A DNA stretch of 50,902 nucleotides from positions 1-50,902 of the forward strand of contig JADFXD010000010.1 of assembly GCA_015233725.1 (NCBI GenBank). The letters run 5' to 3'. The stretch comes from Nitrospirota bacterium (GTDB lineage: Bacteria > Nitrospirota > Thermodesulfovibrionia > Thermodesulfovibrionales > Magnetobacteriaceae). A model generated the notes under the pieces. The model was given only the letters and a program-made list of their open reading frames with translations. It was not told where the DNA came from and did no database searches. Shown here piece after piece: positions 1 through 9,100 of this stretch. The stretch's first letter is position 1; each line of letters starts with the position of its first letter. The position numbers and the translations under genes were made by a program.

Positions 1-71
1 CTCATTCTTAATCATATCATCACAGGATTTTTGACAGCAAGAAAACTTTTGTCCAGGTACTTATATAGGGA

Positions 72-211
72 GGGTGCATCAATTTTTCATGGGTAAGAGT
101 ATCAATTACGGCGCGTCAAGGGGGCCGTGCTCCCTTGTGGAGGGGTCTGAGGGGAGGCAAAGCCTCCCCTTCTTTCTTTGACCAAGCTACCCATGACTTT
201 TTGATGCACCC
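72..211. mobile_element. MITE-like element with 24-bp imperfect terminal inverted repeats
   Basis: The left end (72-95) and right end (188-211) are near-perfect inverted repeats; both read GGGTGCATCAA...TCATGGGTA on opposite strands and differ only in the central A/T run. Between them lies one copy of the window-wide GC-rich two-hairpin repeat (115-180). The element encodes no protein. GA precedes the left end and GA follows the right end, so a 2-bp target duplication is possible but not convincing. It sits about 10 bp upstream of a sigma-70-like promoter for the next gene. Confidence 0.6.
115..180 (+). repeat. Two-hairpin GC-rich repeat, copy 1
   Basis: Hairpin 1 pairs AAGGGGGC with GCTCCCTT, including one G-T wobble. 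The spacer is GGAGGGGTCTGAG. Hairpin 2 is GGGGAGGC-AAA-GCCTCCCC, followed by the pyrimidine tail TTCTTTCTTTG. It is enclosed in the inverted-repeat element at 72-211. Confidence 0.85.
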
Positions 212-220
212 GAAAACAAG

Positions 221-250
221 TTGAAAAAGACGATAACGGTATGGTAAAGT
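221..250 (+). promoter_or_regulatory. Sigma-70-like promoter for the 282-1109 gene
   Basis: TTGAAA (221-226), an 18-bp spacer and TAAAGT (245-250) lie 32 bp upstream of the ATG at 282. The match is by eye only. Confidence 0.4.
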
Positions 251-281
251 ATAGTAGTGAGATCAAGGAAAAGATATTGTC

Positions 282-1109
282 ATGTATACATCACTTGATG
301 AAGCAAAAGTGGAGGTCTGGGAACGATGGAATAATCTGGTGCTAAGAAAGAGGGTGTCAGACTTCTTGGGTGATATGCCCGAAGCTTTTAGGACTGAACC
401 AAGGGCAGTTTTGGATAGGAATATTATAACACCGAATAATGAATTAACTCGCTTTTTAGAGTTAGCAAAACAAGTGCAACTCAAACCTCTTGGTTGGGAA
501 TATTTAGATGATAAGTTCTGTACTGCAAGCAAAGATAAGTTAGCTTTAGCAAAGATGCCATTTTTTGACGGAAGAAATAAAAAAGAAGAAACAATTTTAC
601 ACTACAGAAATATTGTAGATTTCTATGAATGTGATGGGGAACGTATAAGCGCAGTCAATACTCTATGGAGCGAGAAGTTAGTTGACTTCCATCATCGCTT
701 GCTTTCGTCTATGAAATCTTACACCATTGAAGTTTGTGATGCTTCTTCATGGTATTGGTCATATGGAAAAACAGCAGCAGCATATTATACAAGATTCCTT
801 TCTCTTTTTATTTGTAATGGGATATTGTTTGAGAATTTCGTTACCAATGAAGAAGAAGCAAGATTTACATCTAATATCGTGCAACCGTCTCTTAATAAAA
901 TAGAATTTTATTTTGGGATAAAACCATTAATTGTCCCTTTAATACCAATAACTGCAATACGGGATAGGTATTGGTATTGTTATCCTGCAAGATTTGAGGA
1001 GCTAGTGAAACAACGTACTAATAATGGTGTTTATAAAACGGTGAAATGTTTGAAGTCTGATTTTCCCAGACATAGAAGAAGATATAAGGTGTTTTGTGAA
1101 CATCGTTGA
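282..1109 (+). CDS. Hypothetical protein, first gene of a two-gene cassette
   Basis: A 275-residue protein I do not recognise. It has no signal peptide. It is rich in aromatic residues (a WYWSYGK stretch near residue 150, RYWYCYP near 230) and has a basic C-terminus (PRHRRRYK). One moderately hydrophobic stretch near residues 155-175 (YTRFLSLFICNGILF) is probably buried rather than membrane-spanning. The ATG at 282 has AAGGA about 12 bp upstream. Base composition is clearly more AT-rich than the dsr, smc or flagellar genes, and the gene lies next to a repeat-derived element, so recent acquisition is possible. The next gene starts inside or just after its end, which suggests co-expression. Confidence 0.7.
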   Translation: MYTSLDEAKVEVWERWNNLVLRKRVSDFLGDMPEAFRTEPRAVLDRNIITPNNELTRFLELAKQVQLKPLGWEYLDDKFCTASKDKLALAKMPFFDGRNKKEETILHYRNIVDFYECDGERISAVNTLWSEKLVDFHHRLLSSMKSYTIEVCDASSWYWSYGKTAAAYYTRFLSLFICNGILFENFVTNEEEARFTSNIVQPSLNKIEFYFGIKPLIVPLIPITAIRDRYWYCYPARFEELVKQRTNNGVYKTVKCLKSDFPRHRRRYKVFCEHR

Positions 1110-1117
1110 TTTTGTAA

Positions 1118-1546
1118 TTGGACTTGGTGCAGGTGTTTCTGCTAACCTTAATAACTAACTTATTCCCATTAGACAAAATAGCTTCCCATTTACTGAATCG
1201 GTTTAACAAAAACACAATTGCAGGCTTTTGGGTTAGTGAATCCAAAGAAGGAGAGTATACTTATCATGAGAGAATAGAAGTTCGTCAAGTACGACATACT
1301 ATAAAAGGTACTATTACGCTGACAAGATCAGATAAACCCACAGAAATTCAAGAACTTAGAGGTATTTATAAGGATCAGATTCTGACAGCTGAATATTGGT
1401 CTACTGAAAAGAACGTAGTTGAAAGAGGCACTCTTACTCTTAAGAGGTGGTCATCTGAACGACTTGTAGGATATTATACATTTTTTTCTGGTGAACCGTT
1501 AAGTCTAAAACAGAGTACATATGAATGGAAATACGAAAAGAAGTAG
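1118..1546 (+). CDS. Hypothetical protein, beta-strand-rich domain with N-terminal hydrophobic helix; probable 5' frameshift
   Basis: The open frame from TTG at 1118 gives 142 residues. There is a short hydrophobic start, then alternating-strand sequence (GFWVSES, EVRQVRHTIKGTITLT, GTLTLKRW, GYYTFF), which suggests a small beta-barrel or sandwich. TTG has no ribosome binding site. A better start is GTG at 1096, preceded by AAGGTG (1086-1091) and overlapping the upstream stop. It opens a hydrophobic glycine-rich segment (FVIGLGAGVSANL) but stops at 1156. Removing one base near 1147-1155 joins that segment seamlessly to the long frame (ANL-ITNLFPL). The gene is therefore either frameshifted or carries a sequence error. 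A hydrophobic helix plus beta-rich domain resembles membrane effectors of some defence cassettes, but that is speculation. Confidence 0.6.
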   Translation: MDLVQVFLLTLITNLFPLDKIASHLLNRFNKNTIAGFWVSESKEGEYTYHERIEVRQVRHTIKGTITLTRSDKPTEIQELRGIYKDQILTAEYWSTEKNVVERGTLTLKRWSSERLVGYYTFFSGEPLSLKQSTYEWKYEKK

Positions 1547-1602
1547 GAATACTATAGCAGGTTTAGATTTGATTAAATACAAAAACACGTAGCACACCAG
1601 CG

Positions 1603-1616
1603 ACTGTAAGGAGCGA
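1603..1616 (+). repeat. 14-bp repeat ACTGTAAGGAGCGA
   Basis: The identical 14-mer recurs at 26307-26320 and 39156-39169, both inside unrelated coding regions. A longer variant sharing CCAGCGACTGTAAGG occurs at the argF stop codon near 33927. Confidence 0.5.
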
Positions 1617-1631
1617 TTTTGATTATAGCAC

Positions 1632-1738
1632 GTCAAGGGGGCTCTTTTTTGGCCGGGGCGGATGATAACATCGTGGTGCCTCACCCCTGCCCTTGCAGGG
1701 GGGGCCAGGGTTAAGAAGCGCCGCCCTCTTCTTTCTGT
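1632..1738 (+). repeat. GC-rich repeat, copy 2 (long-core subtype)
   Basis: It begins with the family signature GTCAAGGGGGCT but the first hairpin is replaced by a longer core: TTTTTTGGCCGGGGCGG, then AACATCGTG, then CACCCCTGCCCTTGCAGGGG. The same order of blocks occurs in the copy at 30548-30703. It lies between the convergent cassette (+) and dsrN (-), and its tail overlaps the last codons of dsrN. Confidence 0.65.
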
Positions 1739-3135
1739 TTTCTCTTCCGGGCTGCCATAACAATCCCTTTTGCCCATTCATCTGAGCCGAGGGCGTGCAG
1801 GTGGGTATAGGTGGCGAGGACGTTTTTGTATATTGCGCCATCATATCTCTCGCCATCAGGGCCGTTGACGATCCCTTTACCGCGCCTCATCTTAAACACC
1901 GTCCCGAAATGCCCCATGCCTATGACCTTAGAATAGTGAAACTCATGTCCCTTTAGAACTGTCCCTTTGGGGAAATACGGGTTTTCCTCAACCACCTCAA
2001 CCACGGTGTAACCGTGTGCCGCAGGTGTAGGGTCCATCACGAAATCCATCGGGAAGATACCGGTCATTGGATAAGTCTTATTATTGTAGATGATGCTCCT
2101 GCCCAAAAACATGAGGCCGCCACACTCGGCATACACCGGCAGACCAGCCTCGATAAGCCCCCTGAGGTGATCCCTGAAACCGGTGTTTTCAGACAGCAAG
2201 ATGGCATTTGTCTCTGGGAAGCCACCCCCGATGTACAGGGCATCGATATCAGGCAGGCGGGTTTGAGCAATCGCGCTGAGCTCGATTATGTTTGCCCCAC
2301 AGCGAACTAATTCCTCGAGGTTTTCGGGATAGTAGAACTGAAAGGCGCTGTCTCTGATTACACCGACGTTGACGGTCAAATCATCGGGTTCGCTGACTAC
2401 CTCGGGTGTTTGTGTCTGAGGCATGTCGTAGTCAATGGCAGGGGCCTGCCGGGCAATATCGCCTATCACGTTGATGTCAACGCTGGTTCTCAGTAGAGAT
2501 GCGATGCCATCCAGCACTGCATCGACCTGCCCATGCTCCTGTTGAGTCACCAGTCCCATGTGTCTCTCAGGGACGACTGCATCAGCGCTTTTGGCGATTG
2601 TACCAAGCACCGGGACGTCGCAGTAATGCTCGATGGCCTGTCTGATCACGTTTTTGTGTCTGTCGTTGGCGACATAGTTTAGGACTACGCCCCCTATAGA
2701 CAGGTCAGCGTCAAACTCGCTGATGCCCTTTACTATGACCCCGATTGTCGTGGTCGTCTTGATGCAGTCAACCACTATGACAACCGGTGAAATCGTCAAC
2801 TTTGCCAGGGCTGCCGTGCTAAAGGTGCCATAGGCATCGACACCGTCAAACAAGCCCCTGTTGCCCTCTATCAGTACGACATCAGCATTTTCAGAGTGCG
2901 TGATAAAAGAGTGGAGCAGTCTTTCGTGCGATATTATAAAGGAATCGAGGTTGTAGCATGGGTTTCCCGATGCGGAGGCCAACCAACCGGCATCGATATA
3001 ATCGGGGCCCTTCTTAAAGGCAACGACGTTTAACCCGGCCTGCCTCCAAAGTCTCAGAAGCCCCAGAGACAGTGTGGTCTTACCACCCCCACCACGCAGC
3101 CCAGCGATCACTACCCTCGGTCTATAAAACAACAT
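1711..3135 (-). CDS. dsrN: DsrN, siroheme amidase-like / cobyrinate a,c-diamide synthase family
   Basis: A 474-residue CbiA/CobB-family protein. The N-terminal P-loop dethiobiotin-synthetase-like domain has GLRGGGGKTT near residue 12 and the family stretch FKKGPDYID near residue 40. The C-terminal class I glutamine amidotransferase-like domain has IGGGFPE near residue 297 and the nucleophile region YAECGGLMF near residue 335. CbiA amidates cobyrinate using glutamine and ATP. The homologue linked to dsrAB is DsrN, proposed to amidate siroheme for sulfite reductase. Because dsrA, dsrB and dsrD lie directly upstream on the same strand, DsrN is more likely than a cobalamin enzyme, and no other cobalamin gene is nearby. 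A repeat copy occupies the 230-bp gap to dsrD. The last residues (QKEEGGAS) are read from repeat sequence. Confidence 0.85.
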   Translation of the reverse strand: MLFYRPRVVIAGLRGGGGKTTLSLGLLRLWRQAGLNVVAFKKGPDYIDAGWLASASGNPCYNLDSFIISHERLLHSFITHSENADVVLIEGNRGLFDGVDAYGTFSTAALAKLTISPVVIVVDCIKTTTTIGVIVKGISEFDADLSIGGVVLNYVANDRHKNVIRQAIEHYCDVPVLGTIAKSADAVVPERHMGLVTQQEHGQVDAVLDGIASLLRTSVDINVIGDIARQAPAIDYDMPQTQTPEVVSEPDDLTVNVGVIRDSAFQFYYPENLEELVRCGANIIELSAIAQTRLPDIDALYIGGGFPETNAILLSENTGFRDHLRGLIEAGLPVYAECGGLMFLGRSIIYNNKTYPMTGIFPMDFVMDPTPAAHGYTVVEVVEENPYFPKGTVLKGHEFHYSKVIGMGHFGTVFKMRRGKGIVNGPDGERYDGAIYKNVLATYTHLHALGSDEWAKGIVMAARKRKQKEEGGAS

Positions 3136-3156
3136 CCTTCGTAATCACTCACCCCT

Positions 3157-3250
3157 AAGAAGAAAAGAAAAAAGAAAAGAAGAAGGGGGGCGGCTCCGCC
3201 CCCCCCCTCAAACCCCCCCTGCAAGGGGTCGCGGACCCCTTGACCCCTTC
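3157..3250 (-). repeat. Two-hairpin repeat, copy 3, between dsrD and dsrN
   Basis: On the minus strand: GTCAAGGGGTC-CGC-GACCCCTT, then a G-run hairpin GGGCGGAGCCGCCC, then a T/C-rich tract of about 24 bases (3157-3180). It looks like a strong intrinsic terminator in the direction of dsrABD transcription, so it could make dsrN expression partial or independent. Confidence 0.8.
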
Positions 3251-3368
3251 TTTTTCGCTGCAGGACGCTCCTGCTTCTTGCGGAGGCTTGACGTCAAGTT
3301 GTTACACTATCCTTTAAGGGGTGGTACTTGGGGGGGCATCTTTCTTAAGTTTCTTCTCAATCTTATTC

Positions 3369-3587
3369 CTATGCTTTTGGGGGGATTTCTATATAGCTTC
3401 CGCCAAAATAAGTAAAGATTAGAGTACCGGCGTCCACTAGTTCCCTTAGGGCAGCCTTGACTTCGTCTTTTTCTATCCCTTTGTCGGCAGATACCTTTTT
3501 GAGTATGTCGGTTTGCTTGAGTTTTTTCTTACCAGTTGAGGCCTCTACCAGGTCATAAATTACCTTTTTGAGTTCTTCTTTATCCAT
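3369..3587 (-). CDS. dsrD: DsrD, activator of dissimilatory sulfite reductase
   Basis: A 72-residue protein with the winged-helix fold pattern of DsrD. A lysine-rich first helix (EELKKVIYDLVEAS) precedes the DILKKVSADKGI and VKAALRELVDAGTL helices, and a beta wing (IFTYFGGSYIEIP) closes it. The length matches the family. DsrD binds DsrAB and stimulates sulfite reduction; its presence is generally taken as a mark of reductive rather than sulfur-oxidising Dsr systems. It lies 92 bp downstream of dsrB, with a small hairpin in the gap. Confidence 0.93.
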   Translation of the reverse strand: MDKEELKKVIYDLVEASTGKKKLKQTDILKKVSADKGIEKDEVKAALRELVDAGTLIFTYFGGSYIEIPPKA

Positions 3588-3631
3588 TTATGGCACCTCT
3601 TGTATTCTTAAATATAGAAGAAAGGCAAGGA

Positions 3632-3650
3632 AGGTGGGAAATCTCCACCT
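3632..3650 (-). promoter_or_regulatory. Hairpin between dsrB and dsrD
   Basis: AGGTGG (3632-3637) pairs with CCACCT (3645-3650) around a 7-base loop. The minus strand has no real U-run after it, so an RNA processing or stability element is as likely as a terminator. Confidence 0.35.
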
Positions 3651-3679
3651 CCCCTACTTTGATCTTCATTGGTTCTTGT

Positions 3680-4759
3680 CTATGTTGTCCACTTAAAGGC
3701 GGCAGTGGTTCTGAATGTCTCACGTGCGAAGGTGAAGTCATCCACGTGCTGAATCTTAAATTCGAGATTGGCTTCCTGGAAGAACTTCTCCCATCCGATC
3801 CTTTTTATCCACTCGCCAACTCTCTCGTGTTTCTTGGCGCCTGCGATGTAGGCGTTGAGTATCTGCTTGACAGCATTGGTGACCTCTGGCCATCTGGGTG
3901 GATTGTTTGGCAGCCAGGGGATGGCCAGCTTGGAGAACATTGGGGCGCTTCTGAGGTTTGCGACCTTGCCGCCAACGACGATTGCGATGCCGTCATTTAT
4001 CGGATCGGCTATAGGCATGGCCGGGCACACGGAGTAGCAGTTACCGCAGTACATGCACTTTTCGAGCTTTATCTTGACGCTCTTTTTTGCCGGGTCCGGG
4101 CTGATAGCGCTGGTTGGGCATGAGGCTATCGTAGATGGGATTTCGCAGGAGTTCTTGACGTTGGTGTCGTCGATCCTCGGTGGTGTCTTATGCACGCCGA
4201 CGAGGGCTATATCGGAGCAGTGAACGGCTCCGCACATGTTGACGCAGCAGGCAACGGCTATTCTTACCCTGTTGGCCAGTTGTTTTTCCGTAAAGTACTC
4301 GTGTAGCTCGTCCATGATGACCTTCACTAAGCCGGAGGCATCCGTTGCGGCCGAGTGACAGTGTACCCAACCCTGCGTGTGGACAATGTTGCTGATCCCA
4401 GGGCCAATACCGCCAATCATAAAGCCCTTGGCCTTTAATTCACTCATCAGGGGAGCGAGCTTGCTCTCCGCATCTACGAAAAATTCCACATTGTTTCTTG
4501 TGGTAAAGCGCAGATAGCCGTCGCAGTGCTTTGCTGCTATATCCGCCATTACACGCAGCGTATCTGTTGAGAGGAGCCTTGGCGAGGCCACCCTCACCGT
4601 GTATATCTTATCGCCGGTGTCGCTGACGTGAACCATCGAACCCGGGGTGAGTATCTCATGGTACTTCCACTTACCGTAGTTTTTCTTAATCACCGGATGT
4701 AAGAACTGTTCGTAATGCGGTGGACCAATATCTGTTTGTCTCTGTGGTAACTCTGACAT
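3680..4759 (-). CDS. dsrB: Dissimilatory sulfite reductase beta subunit
   Basis: A 359-residue DsrB, full length. With DsrA it forms the cytoplasmic siroheme enzyme that reduces sulfite using DsrC as sulfur carrier. Siroheme/[4Fe-4S] ligands are visible as Cys134 (in TQGWVHC) and the CC-x3-C motif at Cys171, 172 and 176 ([12 protein letters not shown]). The inserted ferredoxin domain has Cys214 and the [11 protein letters not shown] cluster (Cys235, 238, 241, 245). All expected cysteines are intact, which supports an active catalytic subunit. It starts 38 bp after dsrA ends. The apparent plus-strand frame over its 3' half is a shadow. Confidence 0.97.
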   Translation of the reverse strand: MSELPQRQTDIGPPHYEQFLHPVIKKNYGKWKYHEILTPGSMVHVSDTGDKIYTVRVASPRLLSTDTLRVMADIAAKHCDGYLRFTTRNNVEFFVDAESKLAPLMSELKAKGFMIGGIGPGISNIVHTQGWVHCHSAATDASGLVKVIMDELHEYFTEKQLANRVRIAVACCVNMCGAVHCSDIALVGVHKTPPRIDDTNVKNSCEIPSTIASCPTSAISPDPAKKSVKIKLEKCMYCGNCYSVCPAMPIADPINDGIAIVVGGKVANLRSAPMFSKLAIPWLPNNPPRWPEVTNAVKQILNAYIAGAKKHERVGEWIKRIGWEKFFQEANLEFKIQHVDDFTFARETFRTTAAFKWTT

Positions 4760-4796
4760 ATTATAAAACCTCCCTATCTAAAAGTTGTTGTGTGAT

Positions 4797-5978
4797 TTAT
4801 CTAACGATGTCTTCCTCAGACCAGAAGAAGAACGGATCCCTACGCGGCTCTTTAACCATGGCTGGATGTGGTTTAATATCCAGGTCTTTCAGGAAGCGCG
4901 GGAAGCCCACTCTCTCGATAAGCTCGCCTATCCTCTCACGGTTCTTTCCGTTTTCATCCCACCATTCCCATATCTTGCCAATCAGCTCATAGAACTCCTC
5001 ATACGGTGGCTCCATCTTGATAAATGGTACGATTACCCATGACATCAGTGCGCCGGTAACAATGGGGGCCTTGCTGCCCATAAGGAGTGTCGCTCCTCTT
5101 TCCTTCCCGGGTCTCAGCGCCTTTGGCATCCTGGCAAGGCAGTGCATACACCTGCTGCAATTGGAGTTGTCTATCACGAGCTGATCGCCGGACATCTTCA
5201 TACAACCAGTGGGGCACATGCCAATGACCTCAGCCTGTATGTCTATCTTGCCCTTATAGTTTTTTACCTCGGCCTGGTCTATCTGTATGTCACCCTTCCA
5301 GGTGCCAATGATAGACATGTCGGCACGCGCTATGGACGCTATACAGTCAACGGCGCATCCAGCGGTCTTGAACTTGAACTTGTAGGGGAATGCAGGTCTG
5401 TGCATCTCATCCTGAAAGTGCTGTGTTATGTCGTTGGTGATGGCCATAGTGTCGATATTGGCCCACTCACACCGAGCCTTGCCCACGCAGCAACTGGGCG
5501 TTCTCATGGCCGAGCCCGACCCTCCGAGGTCCCAACCCCTTGAGGAAAACTCGGCAAAGATCGACTCCAGATGTTCCGTCTTTGTGCCAAGTAGAACCAG
5601 ATCGCCCGTGGAACCGTGCATATTGGTCAGGCCGCTTCCGTACTTGTCCCATATGTCGCAGACCTGCCTGATGGCATCGGACGTGTAGAAAAACCCCGAT
5701 GGACTGTTAATCCTGACCGTGTGGAAATGTGCCACGCCTGGAAACTTCTCAGGGATATCGGAGTATCTGCCGATAACTCCACCTCCATAACCCCTCACGC
5801 CTACTATACCGCCGTGTTTCCAGTGAGTCATTCTTTCCTTGTAAGAAAGCTCAACCAGGCCAAGCAAGTCGGCAGCCATGTCTGAGTGCTCCGCAGCCTT
5901 TTCAATCTCCGTGACGAAGCTCGGAAAGGCGCCCTTTTTCAGCTCGTCCAGTAACGGTGTTTGGTACTTCTTACTCAT
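4797..5978 (-). CDS. dsrA: Dissimilatory sulfite reductase alpha subunit
   Basis: A 393-residue DsrA, somewhat shorter than the roughly 435 residues usual in Desulfovibrio. Family hallmarks are GVRGYGGGVIGRYSD near residue 60 and GSGLTNMHGSTGD near 114. The cluster ligands Cys164 and Cys170 (CVGKARC) pair with Cys208 and Cys212 (CAVDC). A ferredoxin domain carries Cys255, Cys259 and the C-x2-C-x2-C run at Cys274, 277, 280. The ATG at 5978 has GGAGG upstream on the minus strand. It is the first gene of the dsr cluster, transcribed away from smc. No dsrC, dsrMKJOP, aprBA or sat is in the window. Confidence 0.97.
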   Translation of the reverse strand: MSKKYQTPLLDELKKGAFPSFVTEIEKAAEHSDMAADLLGLVELSYKERMTHWKHGGIVGVRGYGGGVIGRYSDIPEKFPGVAHFHTVRINSPSGFFYTSDAIRQVCDIWDKYGSGLTNMHGSTGDLVLLGTKTEHLESIFAEFSSRGWDLGGSGSAMRTPSCCVGKARCEWANIDTMAITNDITQHFQDEMHRPAFPYKFKFKTAGCAVDCIASIARADMSIIGTWKGDIQIDQAEVKNYKGKIDIQAEVIGMCPTGCMKMSGDQLVIDNSNCSRCMHCLARMPKALRPGKERGATLLMGSKAPIVTGALMSWVIVPFIKMEPPYEEFYELIGKIWEWWDENGKNRERIGELIERVGFPRFLKDLDIKPHPAMVKEPRRDPFFFWSEEDIVR

Positions 5979-6159
5979 GTAATACCTCCTTATTTAAATG
6001 TACATAGAGATCCCGCCAAAACCCCATTCCTTCATAGGACATTTTACCTGACTACATATGATGTCCACTTTTAGCAAGTACATATGTTATATACTACTAC
6101 CTTGTCCATATATTATAATATCCACATGGGATTTTAGCCACATGATTATAACATAGTTT
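5979..6159. promoter_or_regulatory. Divergent dsrA/smc control region
   Basis: This 181-bp AT-rich gap separates two divergent genes. It holds TATAAT-like boxes on both strands inside the 12-bp palindrome ATATTATAATAT (about 6108-6121). GTCCA/TCCAC words recur around 6063, 6104 and 6121, and CATATG occurs twice (6055-6085), which could be regulator half-sites. I cannot place a convincing -35 box for either gene. Confidence 0.35.
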
Positions 6160-9100
6160 ATGAAGATTGTAAAGCTACAATTAAATGGTTTTAAGTCTTT
6201 TGGAGACAAGACATCTTTTTCCATGCACCCGGGGGTCACCTGCATAGTTGGACCCAATGGCAGTGGCAAGAGTAACGTCGTGGATGCCTTCAGGTGGGTC
6301 CTGGGCGAGCAGAGCGCAAAGACCCTCAGGGGGGATAAGATGGAAGAGGTCATCTTTAATGGCACCTCCGACGTTGCCCCAAAGGGCATGGCCGAGGTCA
6401 CCCTGTCGTTATCCGACATTAAGGGCCCTATAGTCTACGATAACGCCGCAAACAACGCCGCCGATAACGCCGCCTCCGATAATGGCTCCGCCACCTCCGA
6501 TAACGGAGCCGCTAAAACTTCCGATAAGGCCTCTTTGGGCGCAGACATTGTCGAGGTGACCAGGAGGCTCTATCGCTCCGGTGAGAGCGAATACTACATC
6601 AACAAGACCAGGACCCGTCTAAAGGACGTCCGGGAGCTGTTTCTCGACACCGGACTTGAGGTAAAGAGCTACTCCATCCTGGAACAGGGCAGGATCAGCG
6701 AAATACTCAACGCAAGGCCCACCGAAAGACGATTCCTCATAGAAGAGGTCGCAGGCGTGATGAAGTACAAGGTAAGAAAGTCCGAGGCCATCACAAAGCT
6801 CCAGCGAGCAAGCTCAAACCTCGAGAGGGTAAACGACATTGTCACCGAGGTAAAACATTCGGTGGGTTCTCTGCAGAGGCAGGCCAAAAAGGCTGAACAG
6901 TATAAGTCCCTCGTTGAGCAACTAAGCTCCATCGAGCTTGGGATCGCAAGGCGCGACTACGAGGCGCTCAACAGCTCCTACAATGCCCTCGATACCCTGC
7001 ACACCGATTACACTAAGAGACTTGGCGAATTCGTCTCTCAGATTGCACACAACGAGGAGCTGAAGGCCAAAGACAGTGCTATCCTCCGTGAGAGAAAACA
7101 GGCCTTGGATAAAACCCTCAACGCCATATCGACCCTTGAAAAACAGATATCCGGCACCGAAAAGGACATGGCCGTCAAAGACTCCTCACTGAGCAATATC
7201 CTAAGCCACCTGCAACGCCTGAGCGTCCAGGAGACCGAGTACCTTCAGGAGCAAGAAGAGTCCACCGACAGGATAGACGAACTCTCCGAGGCCGAGGTCG
7301 AATTACAGAGGGAGATCGAGGTCATCGAGGCCGAGTATCAGGGCGATAAGGCCAGGATAGAGGGGATCGAAAAGACACTTGCATCCATAGAGGCCGAGAT
7401 CAGAGACAAGAACCGGAGCTTCTATCAACTCTCCGAACAGATCAACAACGTCCGTAACGAGGTCTCAACGCTTCAGGGTCACATGGGGGCCCTACGGCAG
7501 AAGAAGGAGTCCTCGGGGGCGTTCTTCAGAAGCGCTACCGAGACACTGCACAAGCATGAAGGCGACATCGAAACGACACAAAGAGACGTAGCCCAACAGC
7601 AGGAGGACCTGGCCCTGGCTGCCGAAAAAAAGCAGCTATTGACCACACAGATCAAACAGTCGGAGCTGTCCATTGACAGGCTCCGCAGGGAGATCGCCAC
7701 CAGGCGTGAGTCCATTGCCTCCGACAGGGCCAGGCTCAAGTCCCTGCAGGAGATAACCGCCGGCACCCTGCACGAGAAGGACTTCGGTGGCTACATTAGT
7801 ATAGTTGCAATGCTCTCCACAACCCTGGAGGCGCCACAGCAATACGAGCGGGCCGTTGAGAGCGCCCTGGCAGAGCGGGTCATGGGGGTCATCCTCGGCT
7901 CCGTGGAGGAGCTCAAGGCTGCGGTGGCATTTATCAAACAACGCGCATGGAACAGGACGACGCTCATCTCCCTCGACCTATCGGCTTGCAATTGCGGGGC
8001 ACACAACATTGAAACGCCAGAGACAGCGCAACCCAACACCGATGGCGACGTCATGGCGCTGGATGTGATCAAGGTCGGTGACGCCTACAGACCGATAGTC
8101 AACCAACTCCTGGGGGACTTTGTCATCGTGCGGGATATCGACAGGGCGCTGGAGCTGTTTAGGGGCAGGGGAAATCGACCCACCGACCTAAAACACTATG
8201 TAACGCTCGATGGCGATGTCCTGGACTGTAGCGGAGCACTTACCACGGGTAAAGGCACCGATGTCCTGAGGCACCTGAGAACCATACGGGAGTTGACAGA
8301 GGGGCTTGCCCTCAGTACCAAGACCCTTGACGGTCTTGAGAAGGACATTGCCTCTGTCCTGTCACAACGGGACTGGTTACGCACAGAGCAACAGGAAACA
8401 AATGAACAGATGGCATACCTGGATAAGGAGATATCCATATTTAGTATCAACCTCAAAAAGCTCATCGAGGAACGGGACAGGCTCGCAAAAAAGATGCACT
8501 ACATGGAGGTAGAGGCCCAACAGACAGAGCAAGAGATACAGAGCGTTCTTGCAGCCATCAAGGAAAAGGAAGAACACCAAGACGCCCTCAACACACAAAA
8601 GGACGAAACCGCCGCATACCTCCAGGGTCTTCGCGACAGCCTGTCCTCGCACAAGGCGCTAATAGAGACCACCCGCTCCTCCCTGACGGATAAGAAGATA
8701 GCCCTTACGACAAAAAAGGAACGCCTCAAGTCCACCCAGAAAGAGACCTCCTCCCTACGGAGAATGGCAGAGACCATCGCCGACAAGCTCTCTGCCATCG
8801 CCGAGGAGTCCGACACCCTCTCGGTCAGGCGGCAGGAGACGGCCAGCGACATTGAGAGCAAGGCCGGGCAGTTGCAGAGGCTTTCGCAAGAGGGCTCGCT
8901 GCTGCGCCAGAGGGCCGCGGATGAAAAGGGCGTCATCGATATCCAGGCACACGCACTTGCCGAGCTCGACCGGACGCTGACTCAGTTAAGACGCGACAAC
9001 GACCTCCTAAAGGAGCAGTTAAACGAAAACGACGTACAACGTATGCAGCATAATCTAAAGATGGAGAATATCAGGACGTCTATCTCTAATATATATGACA

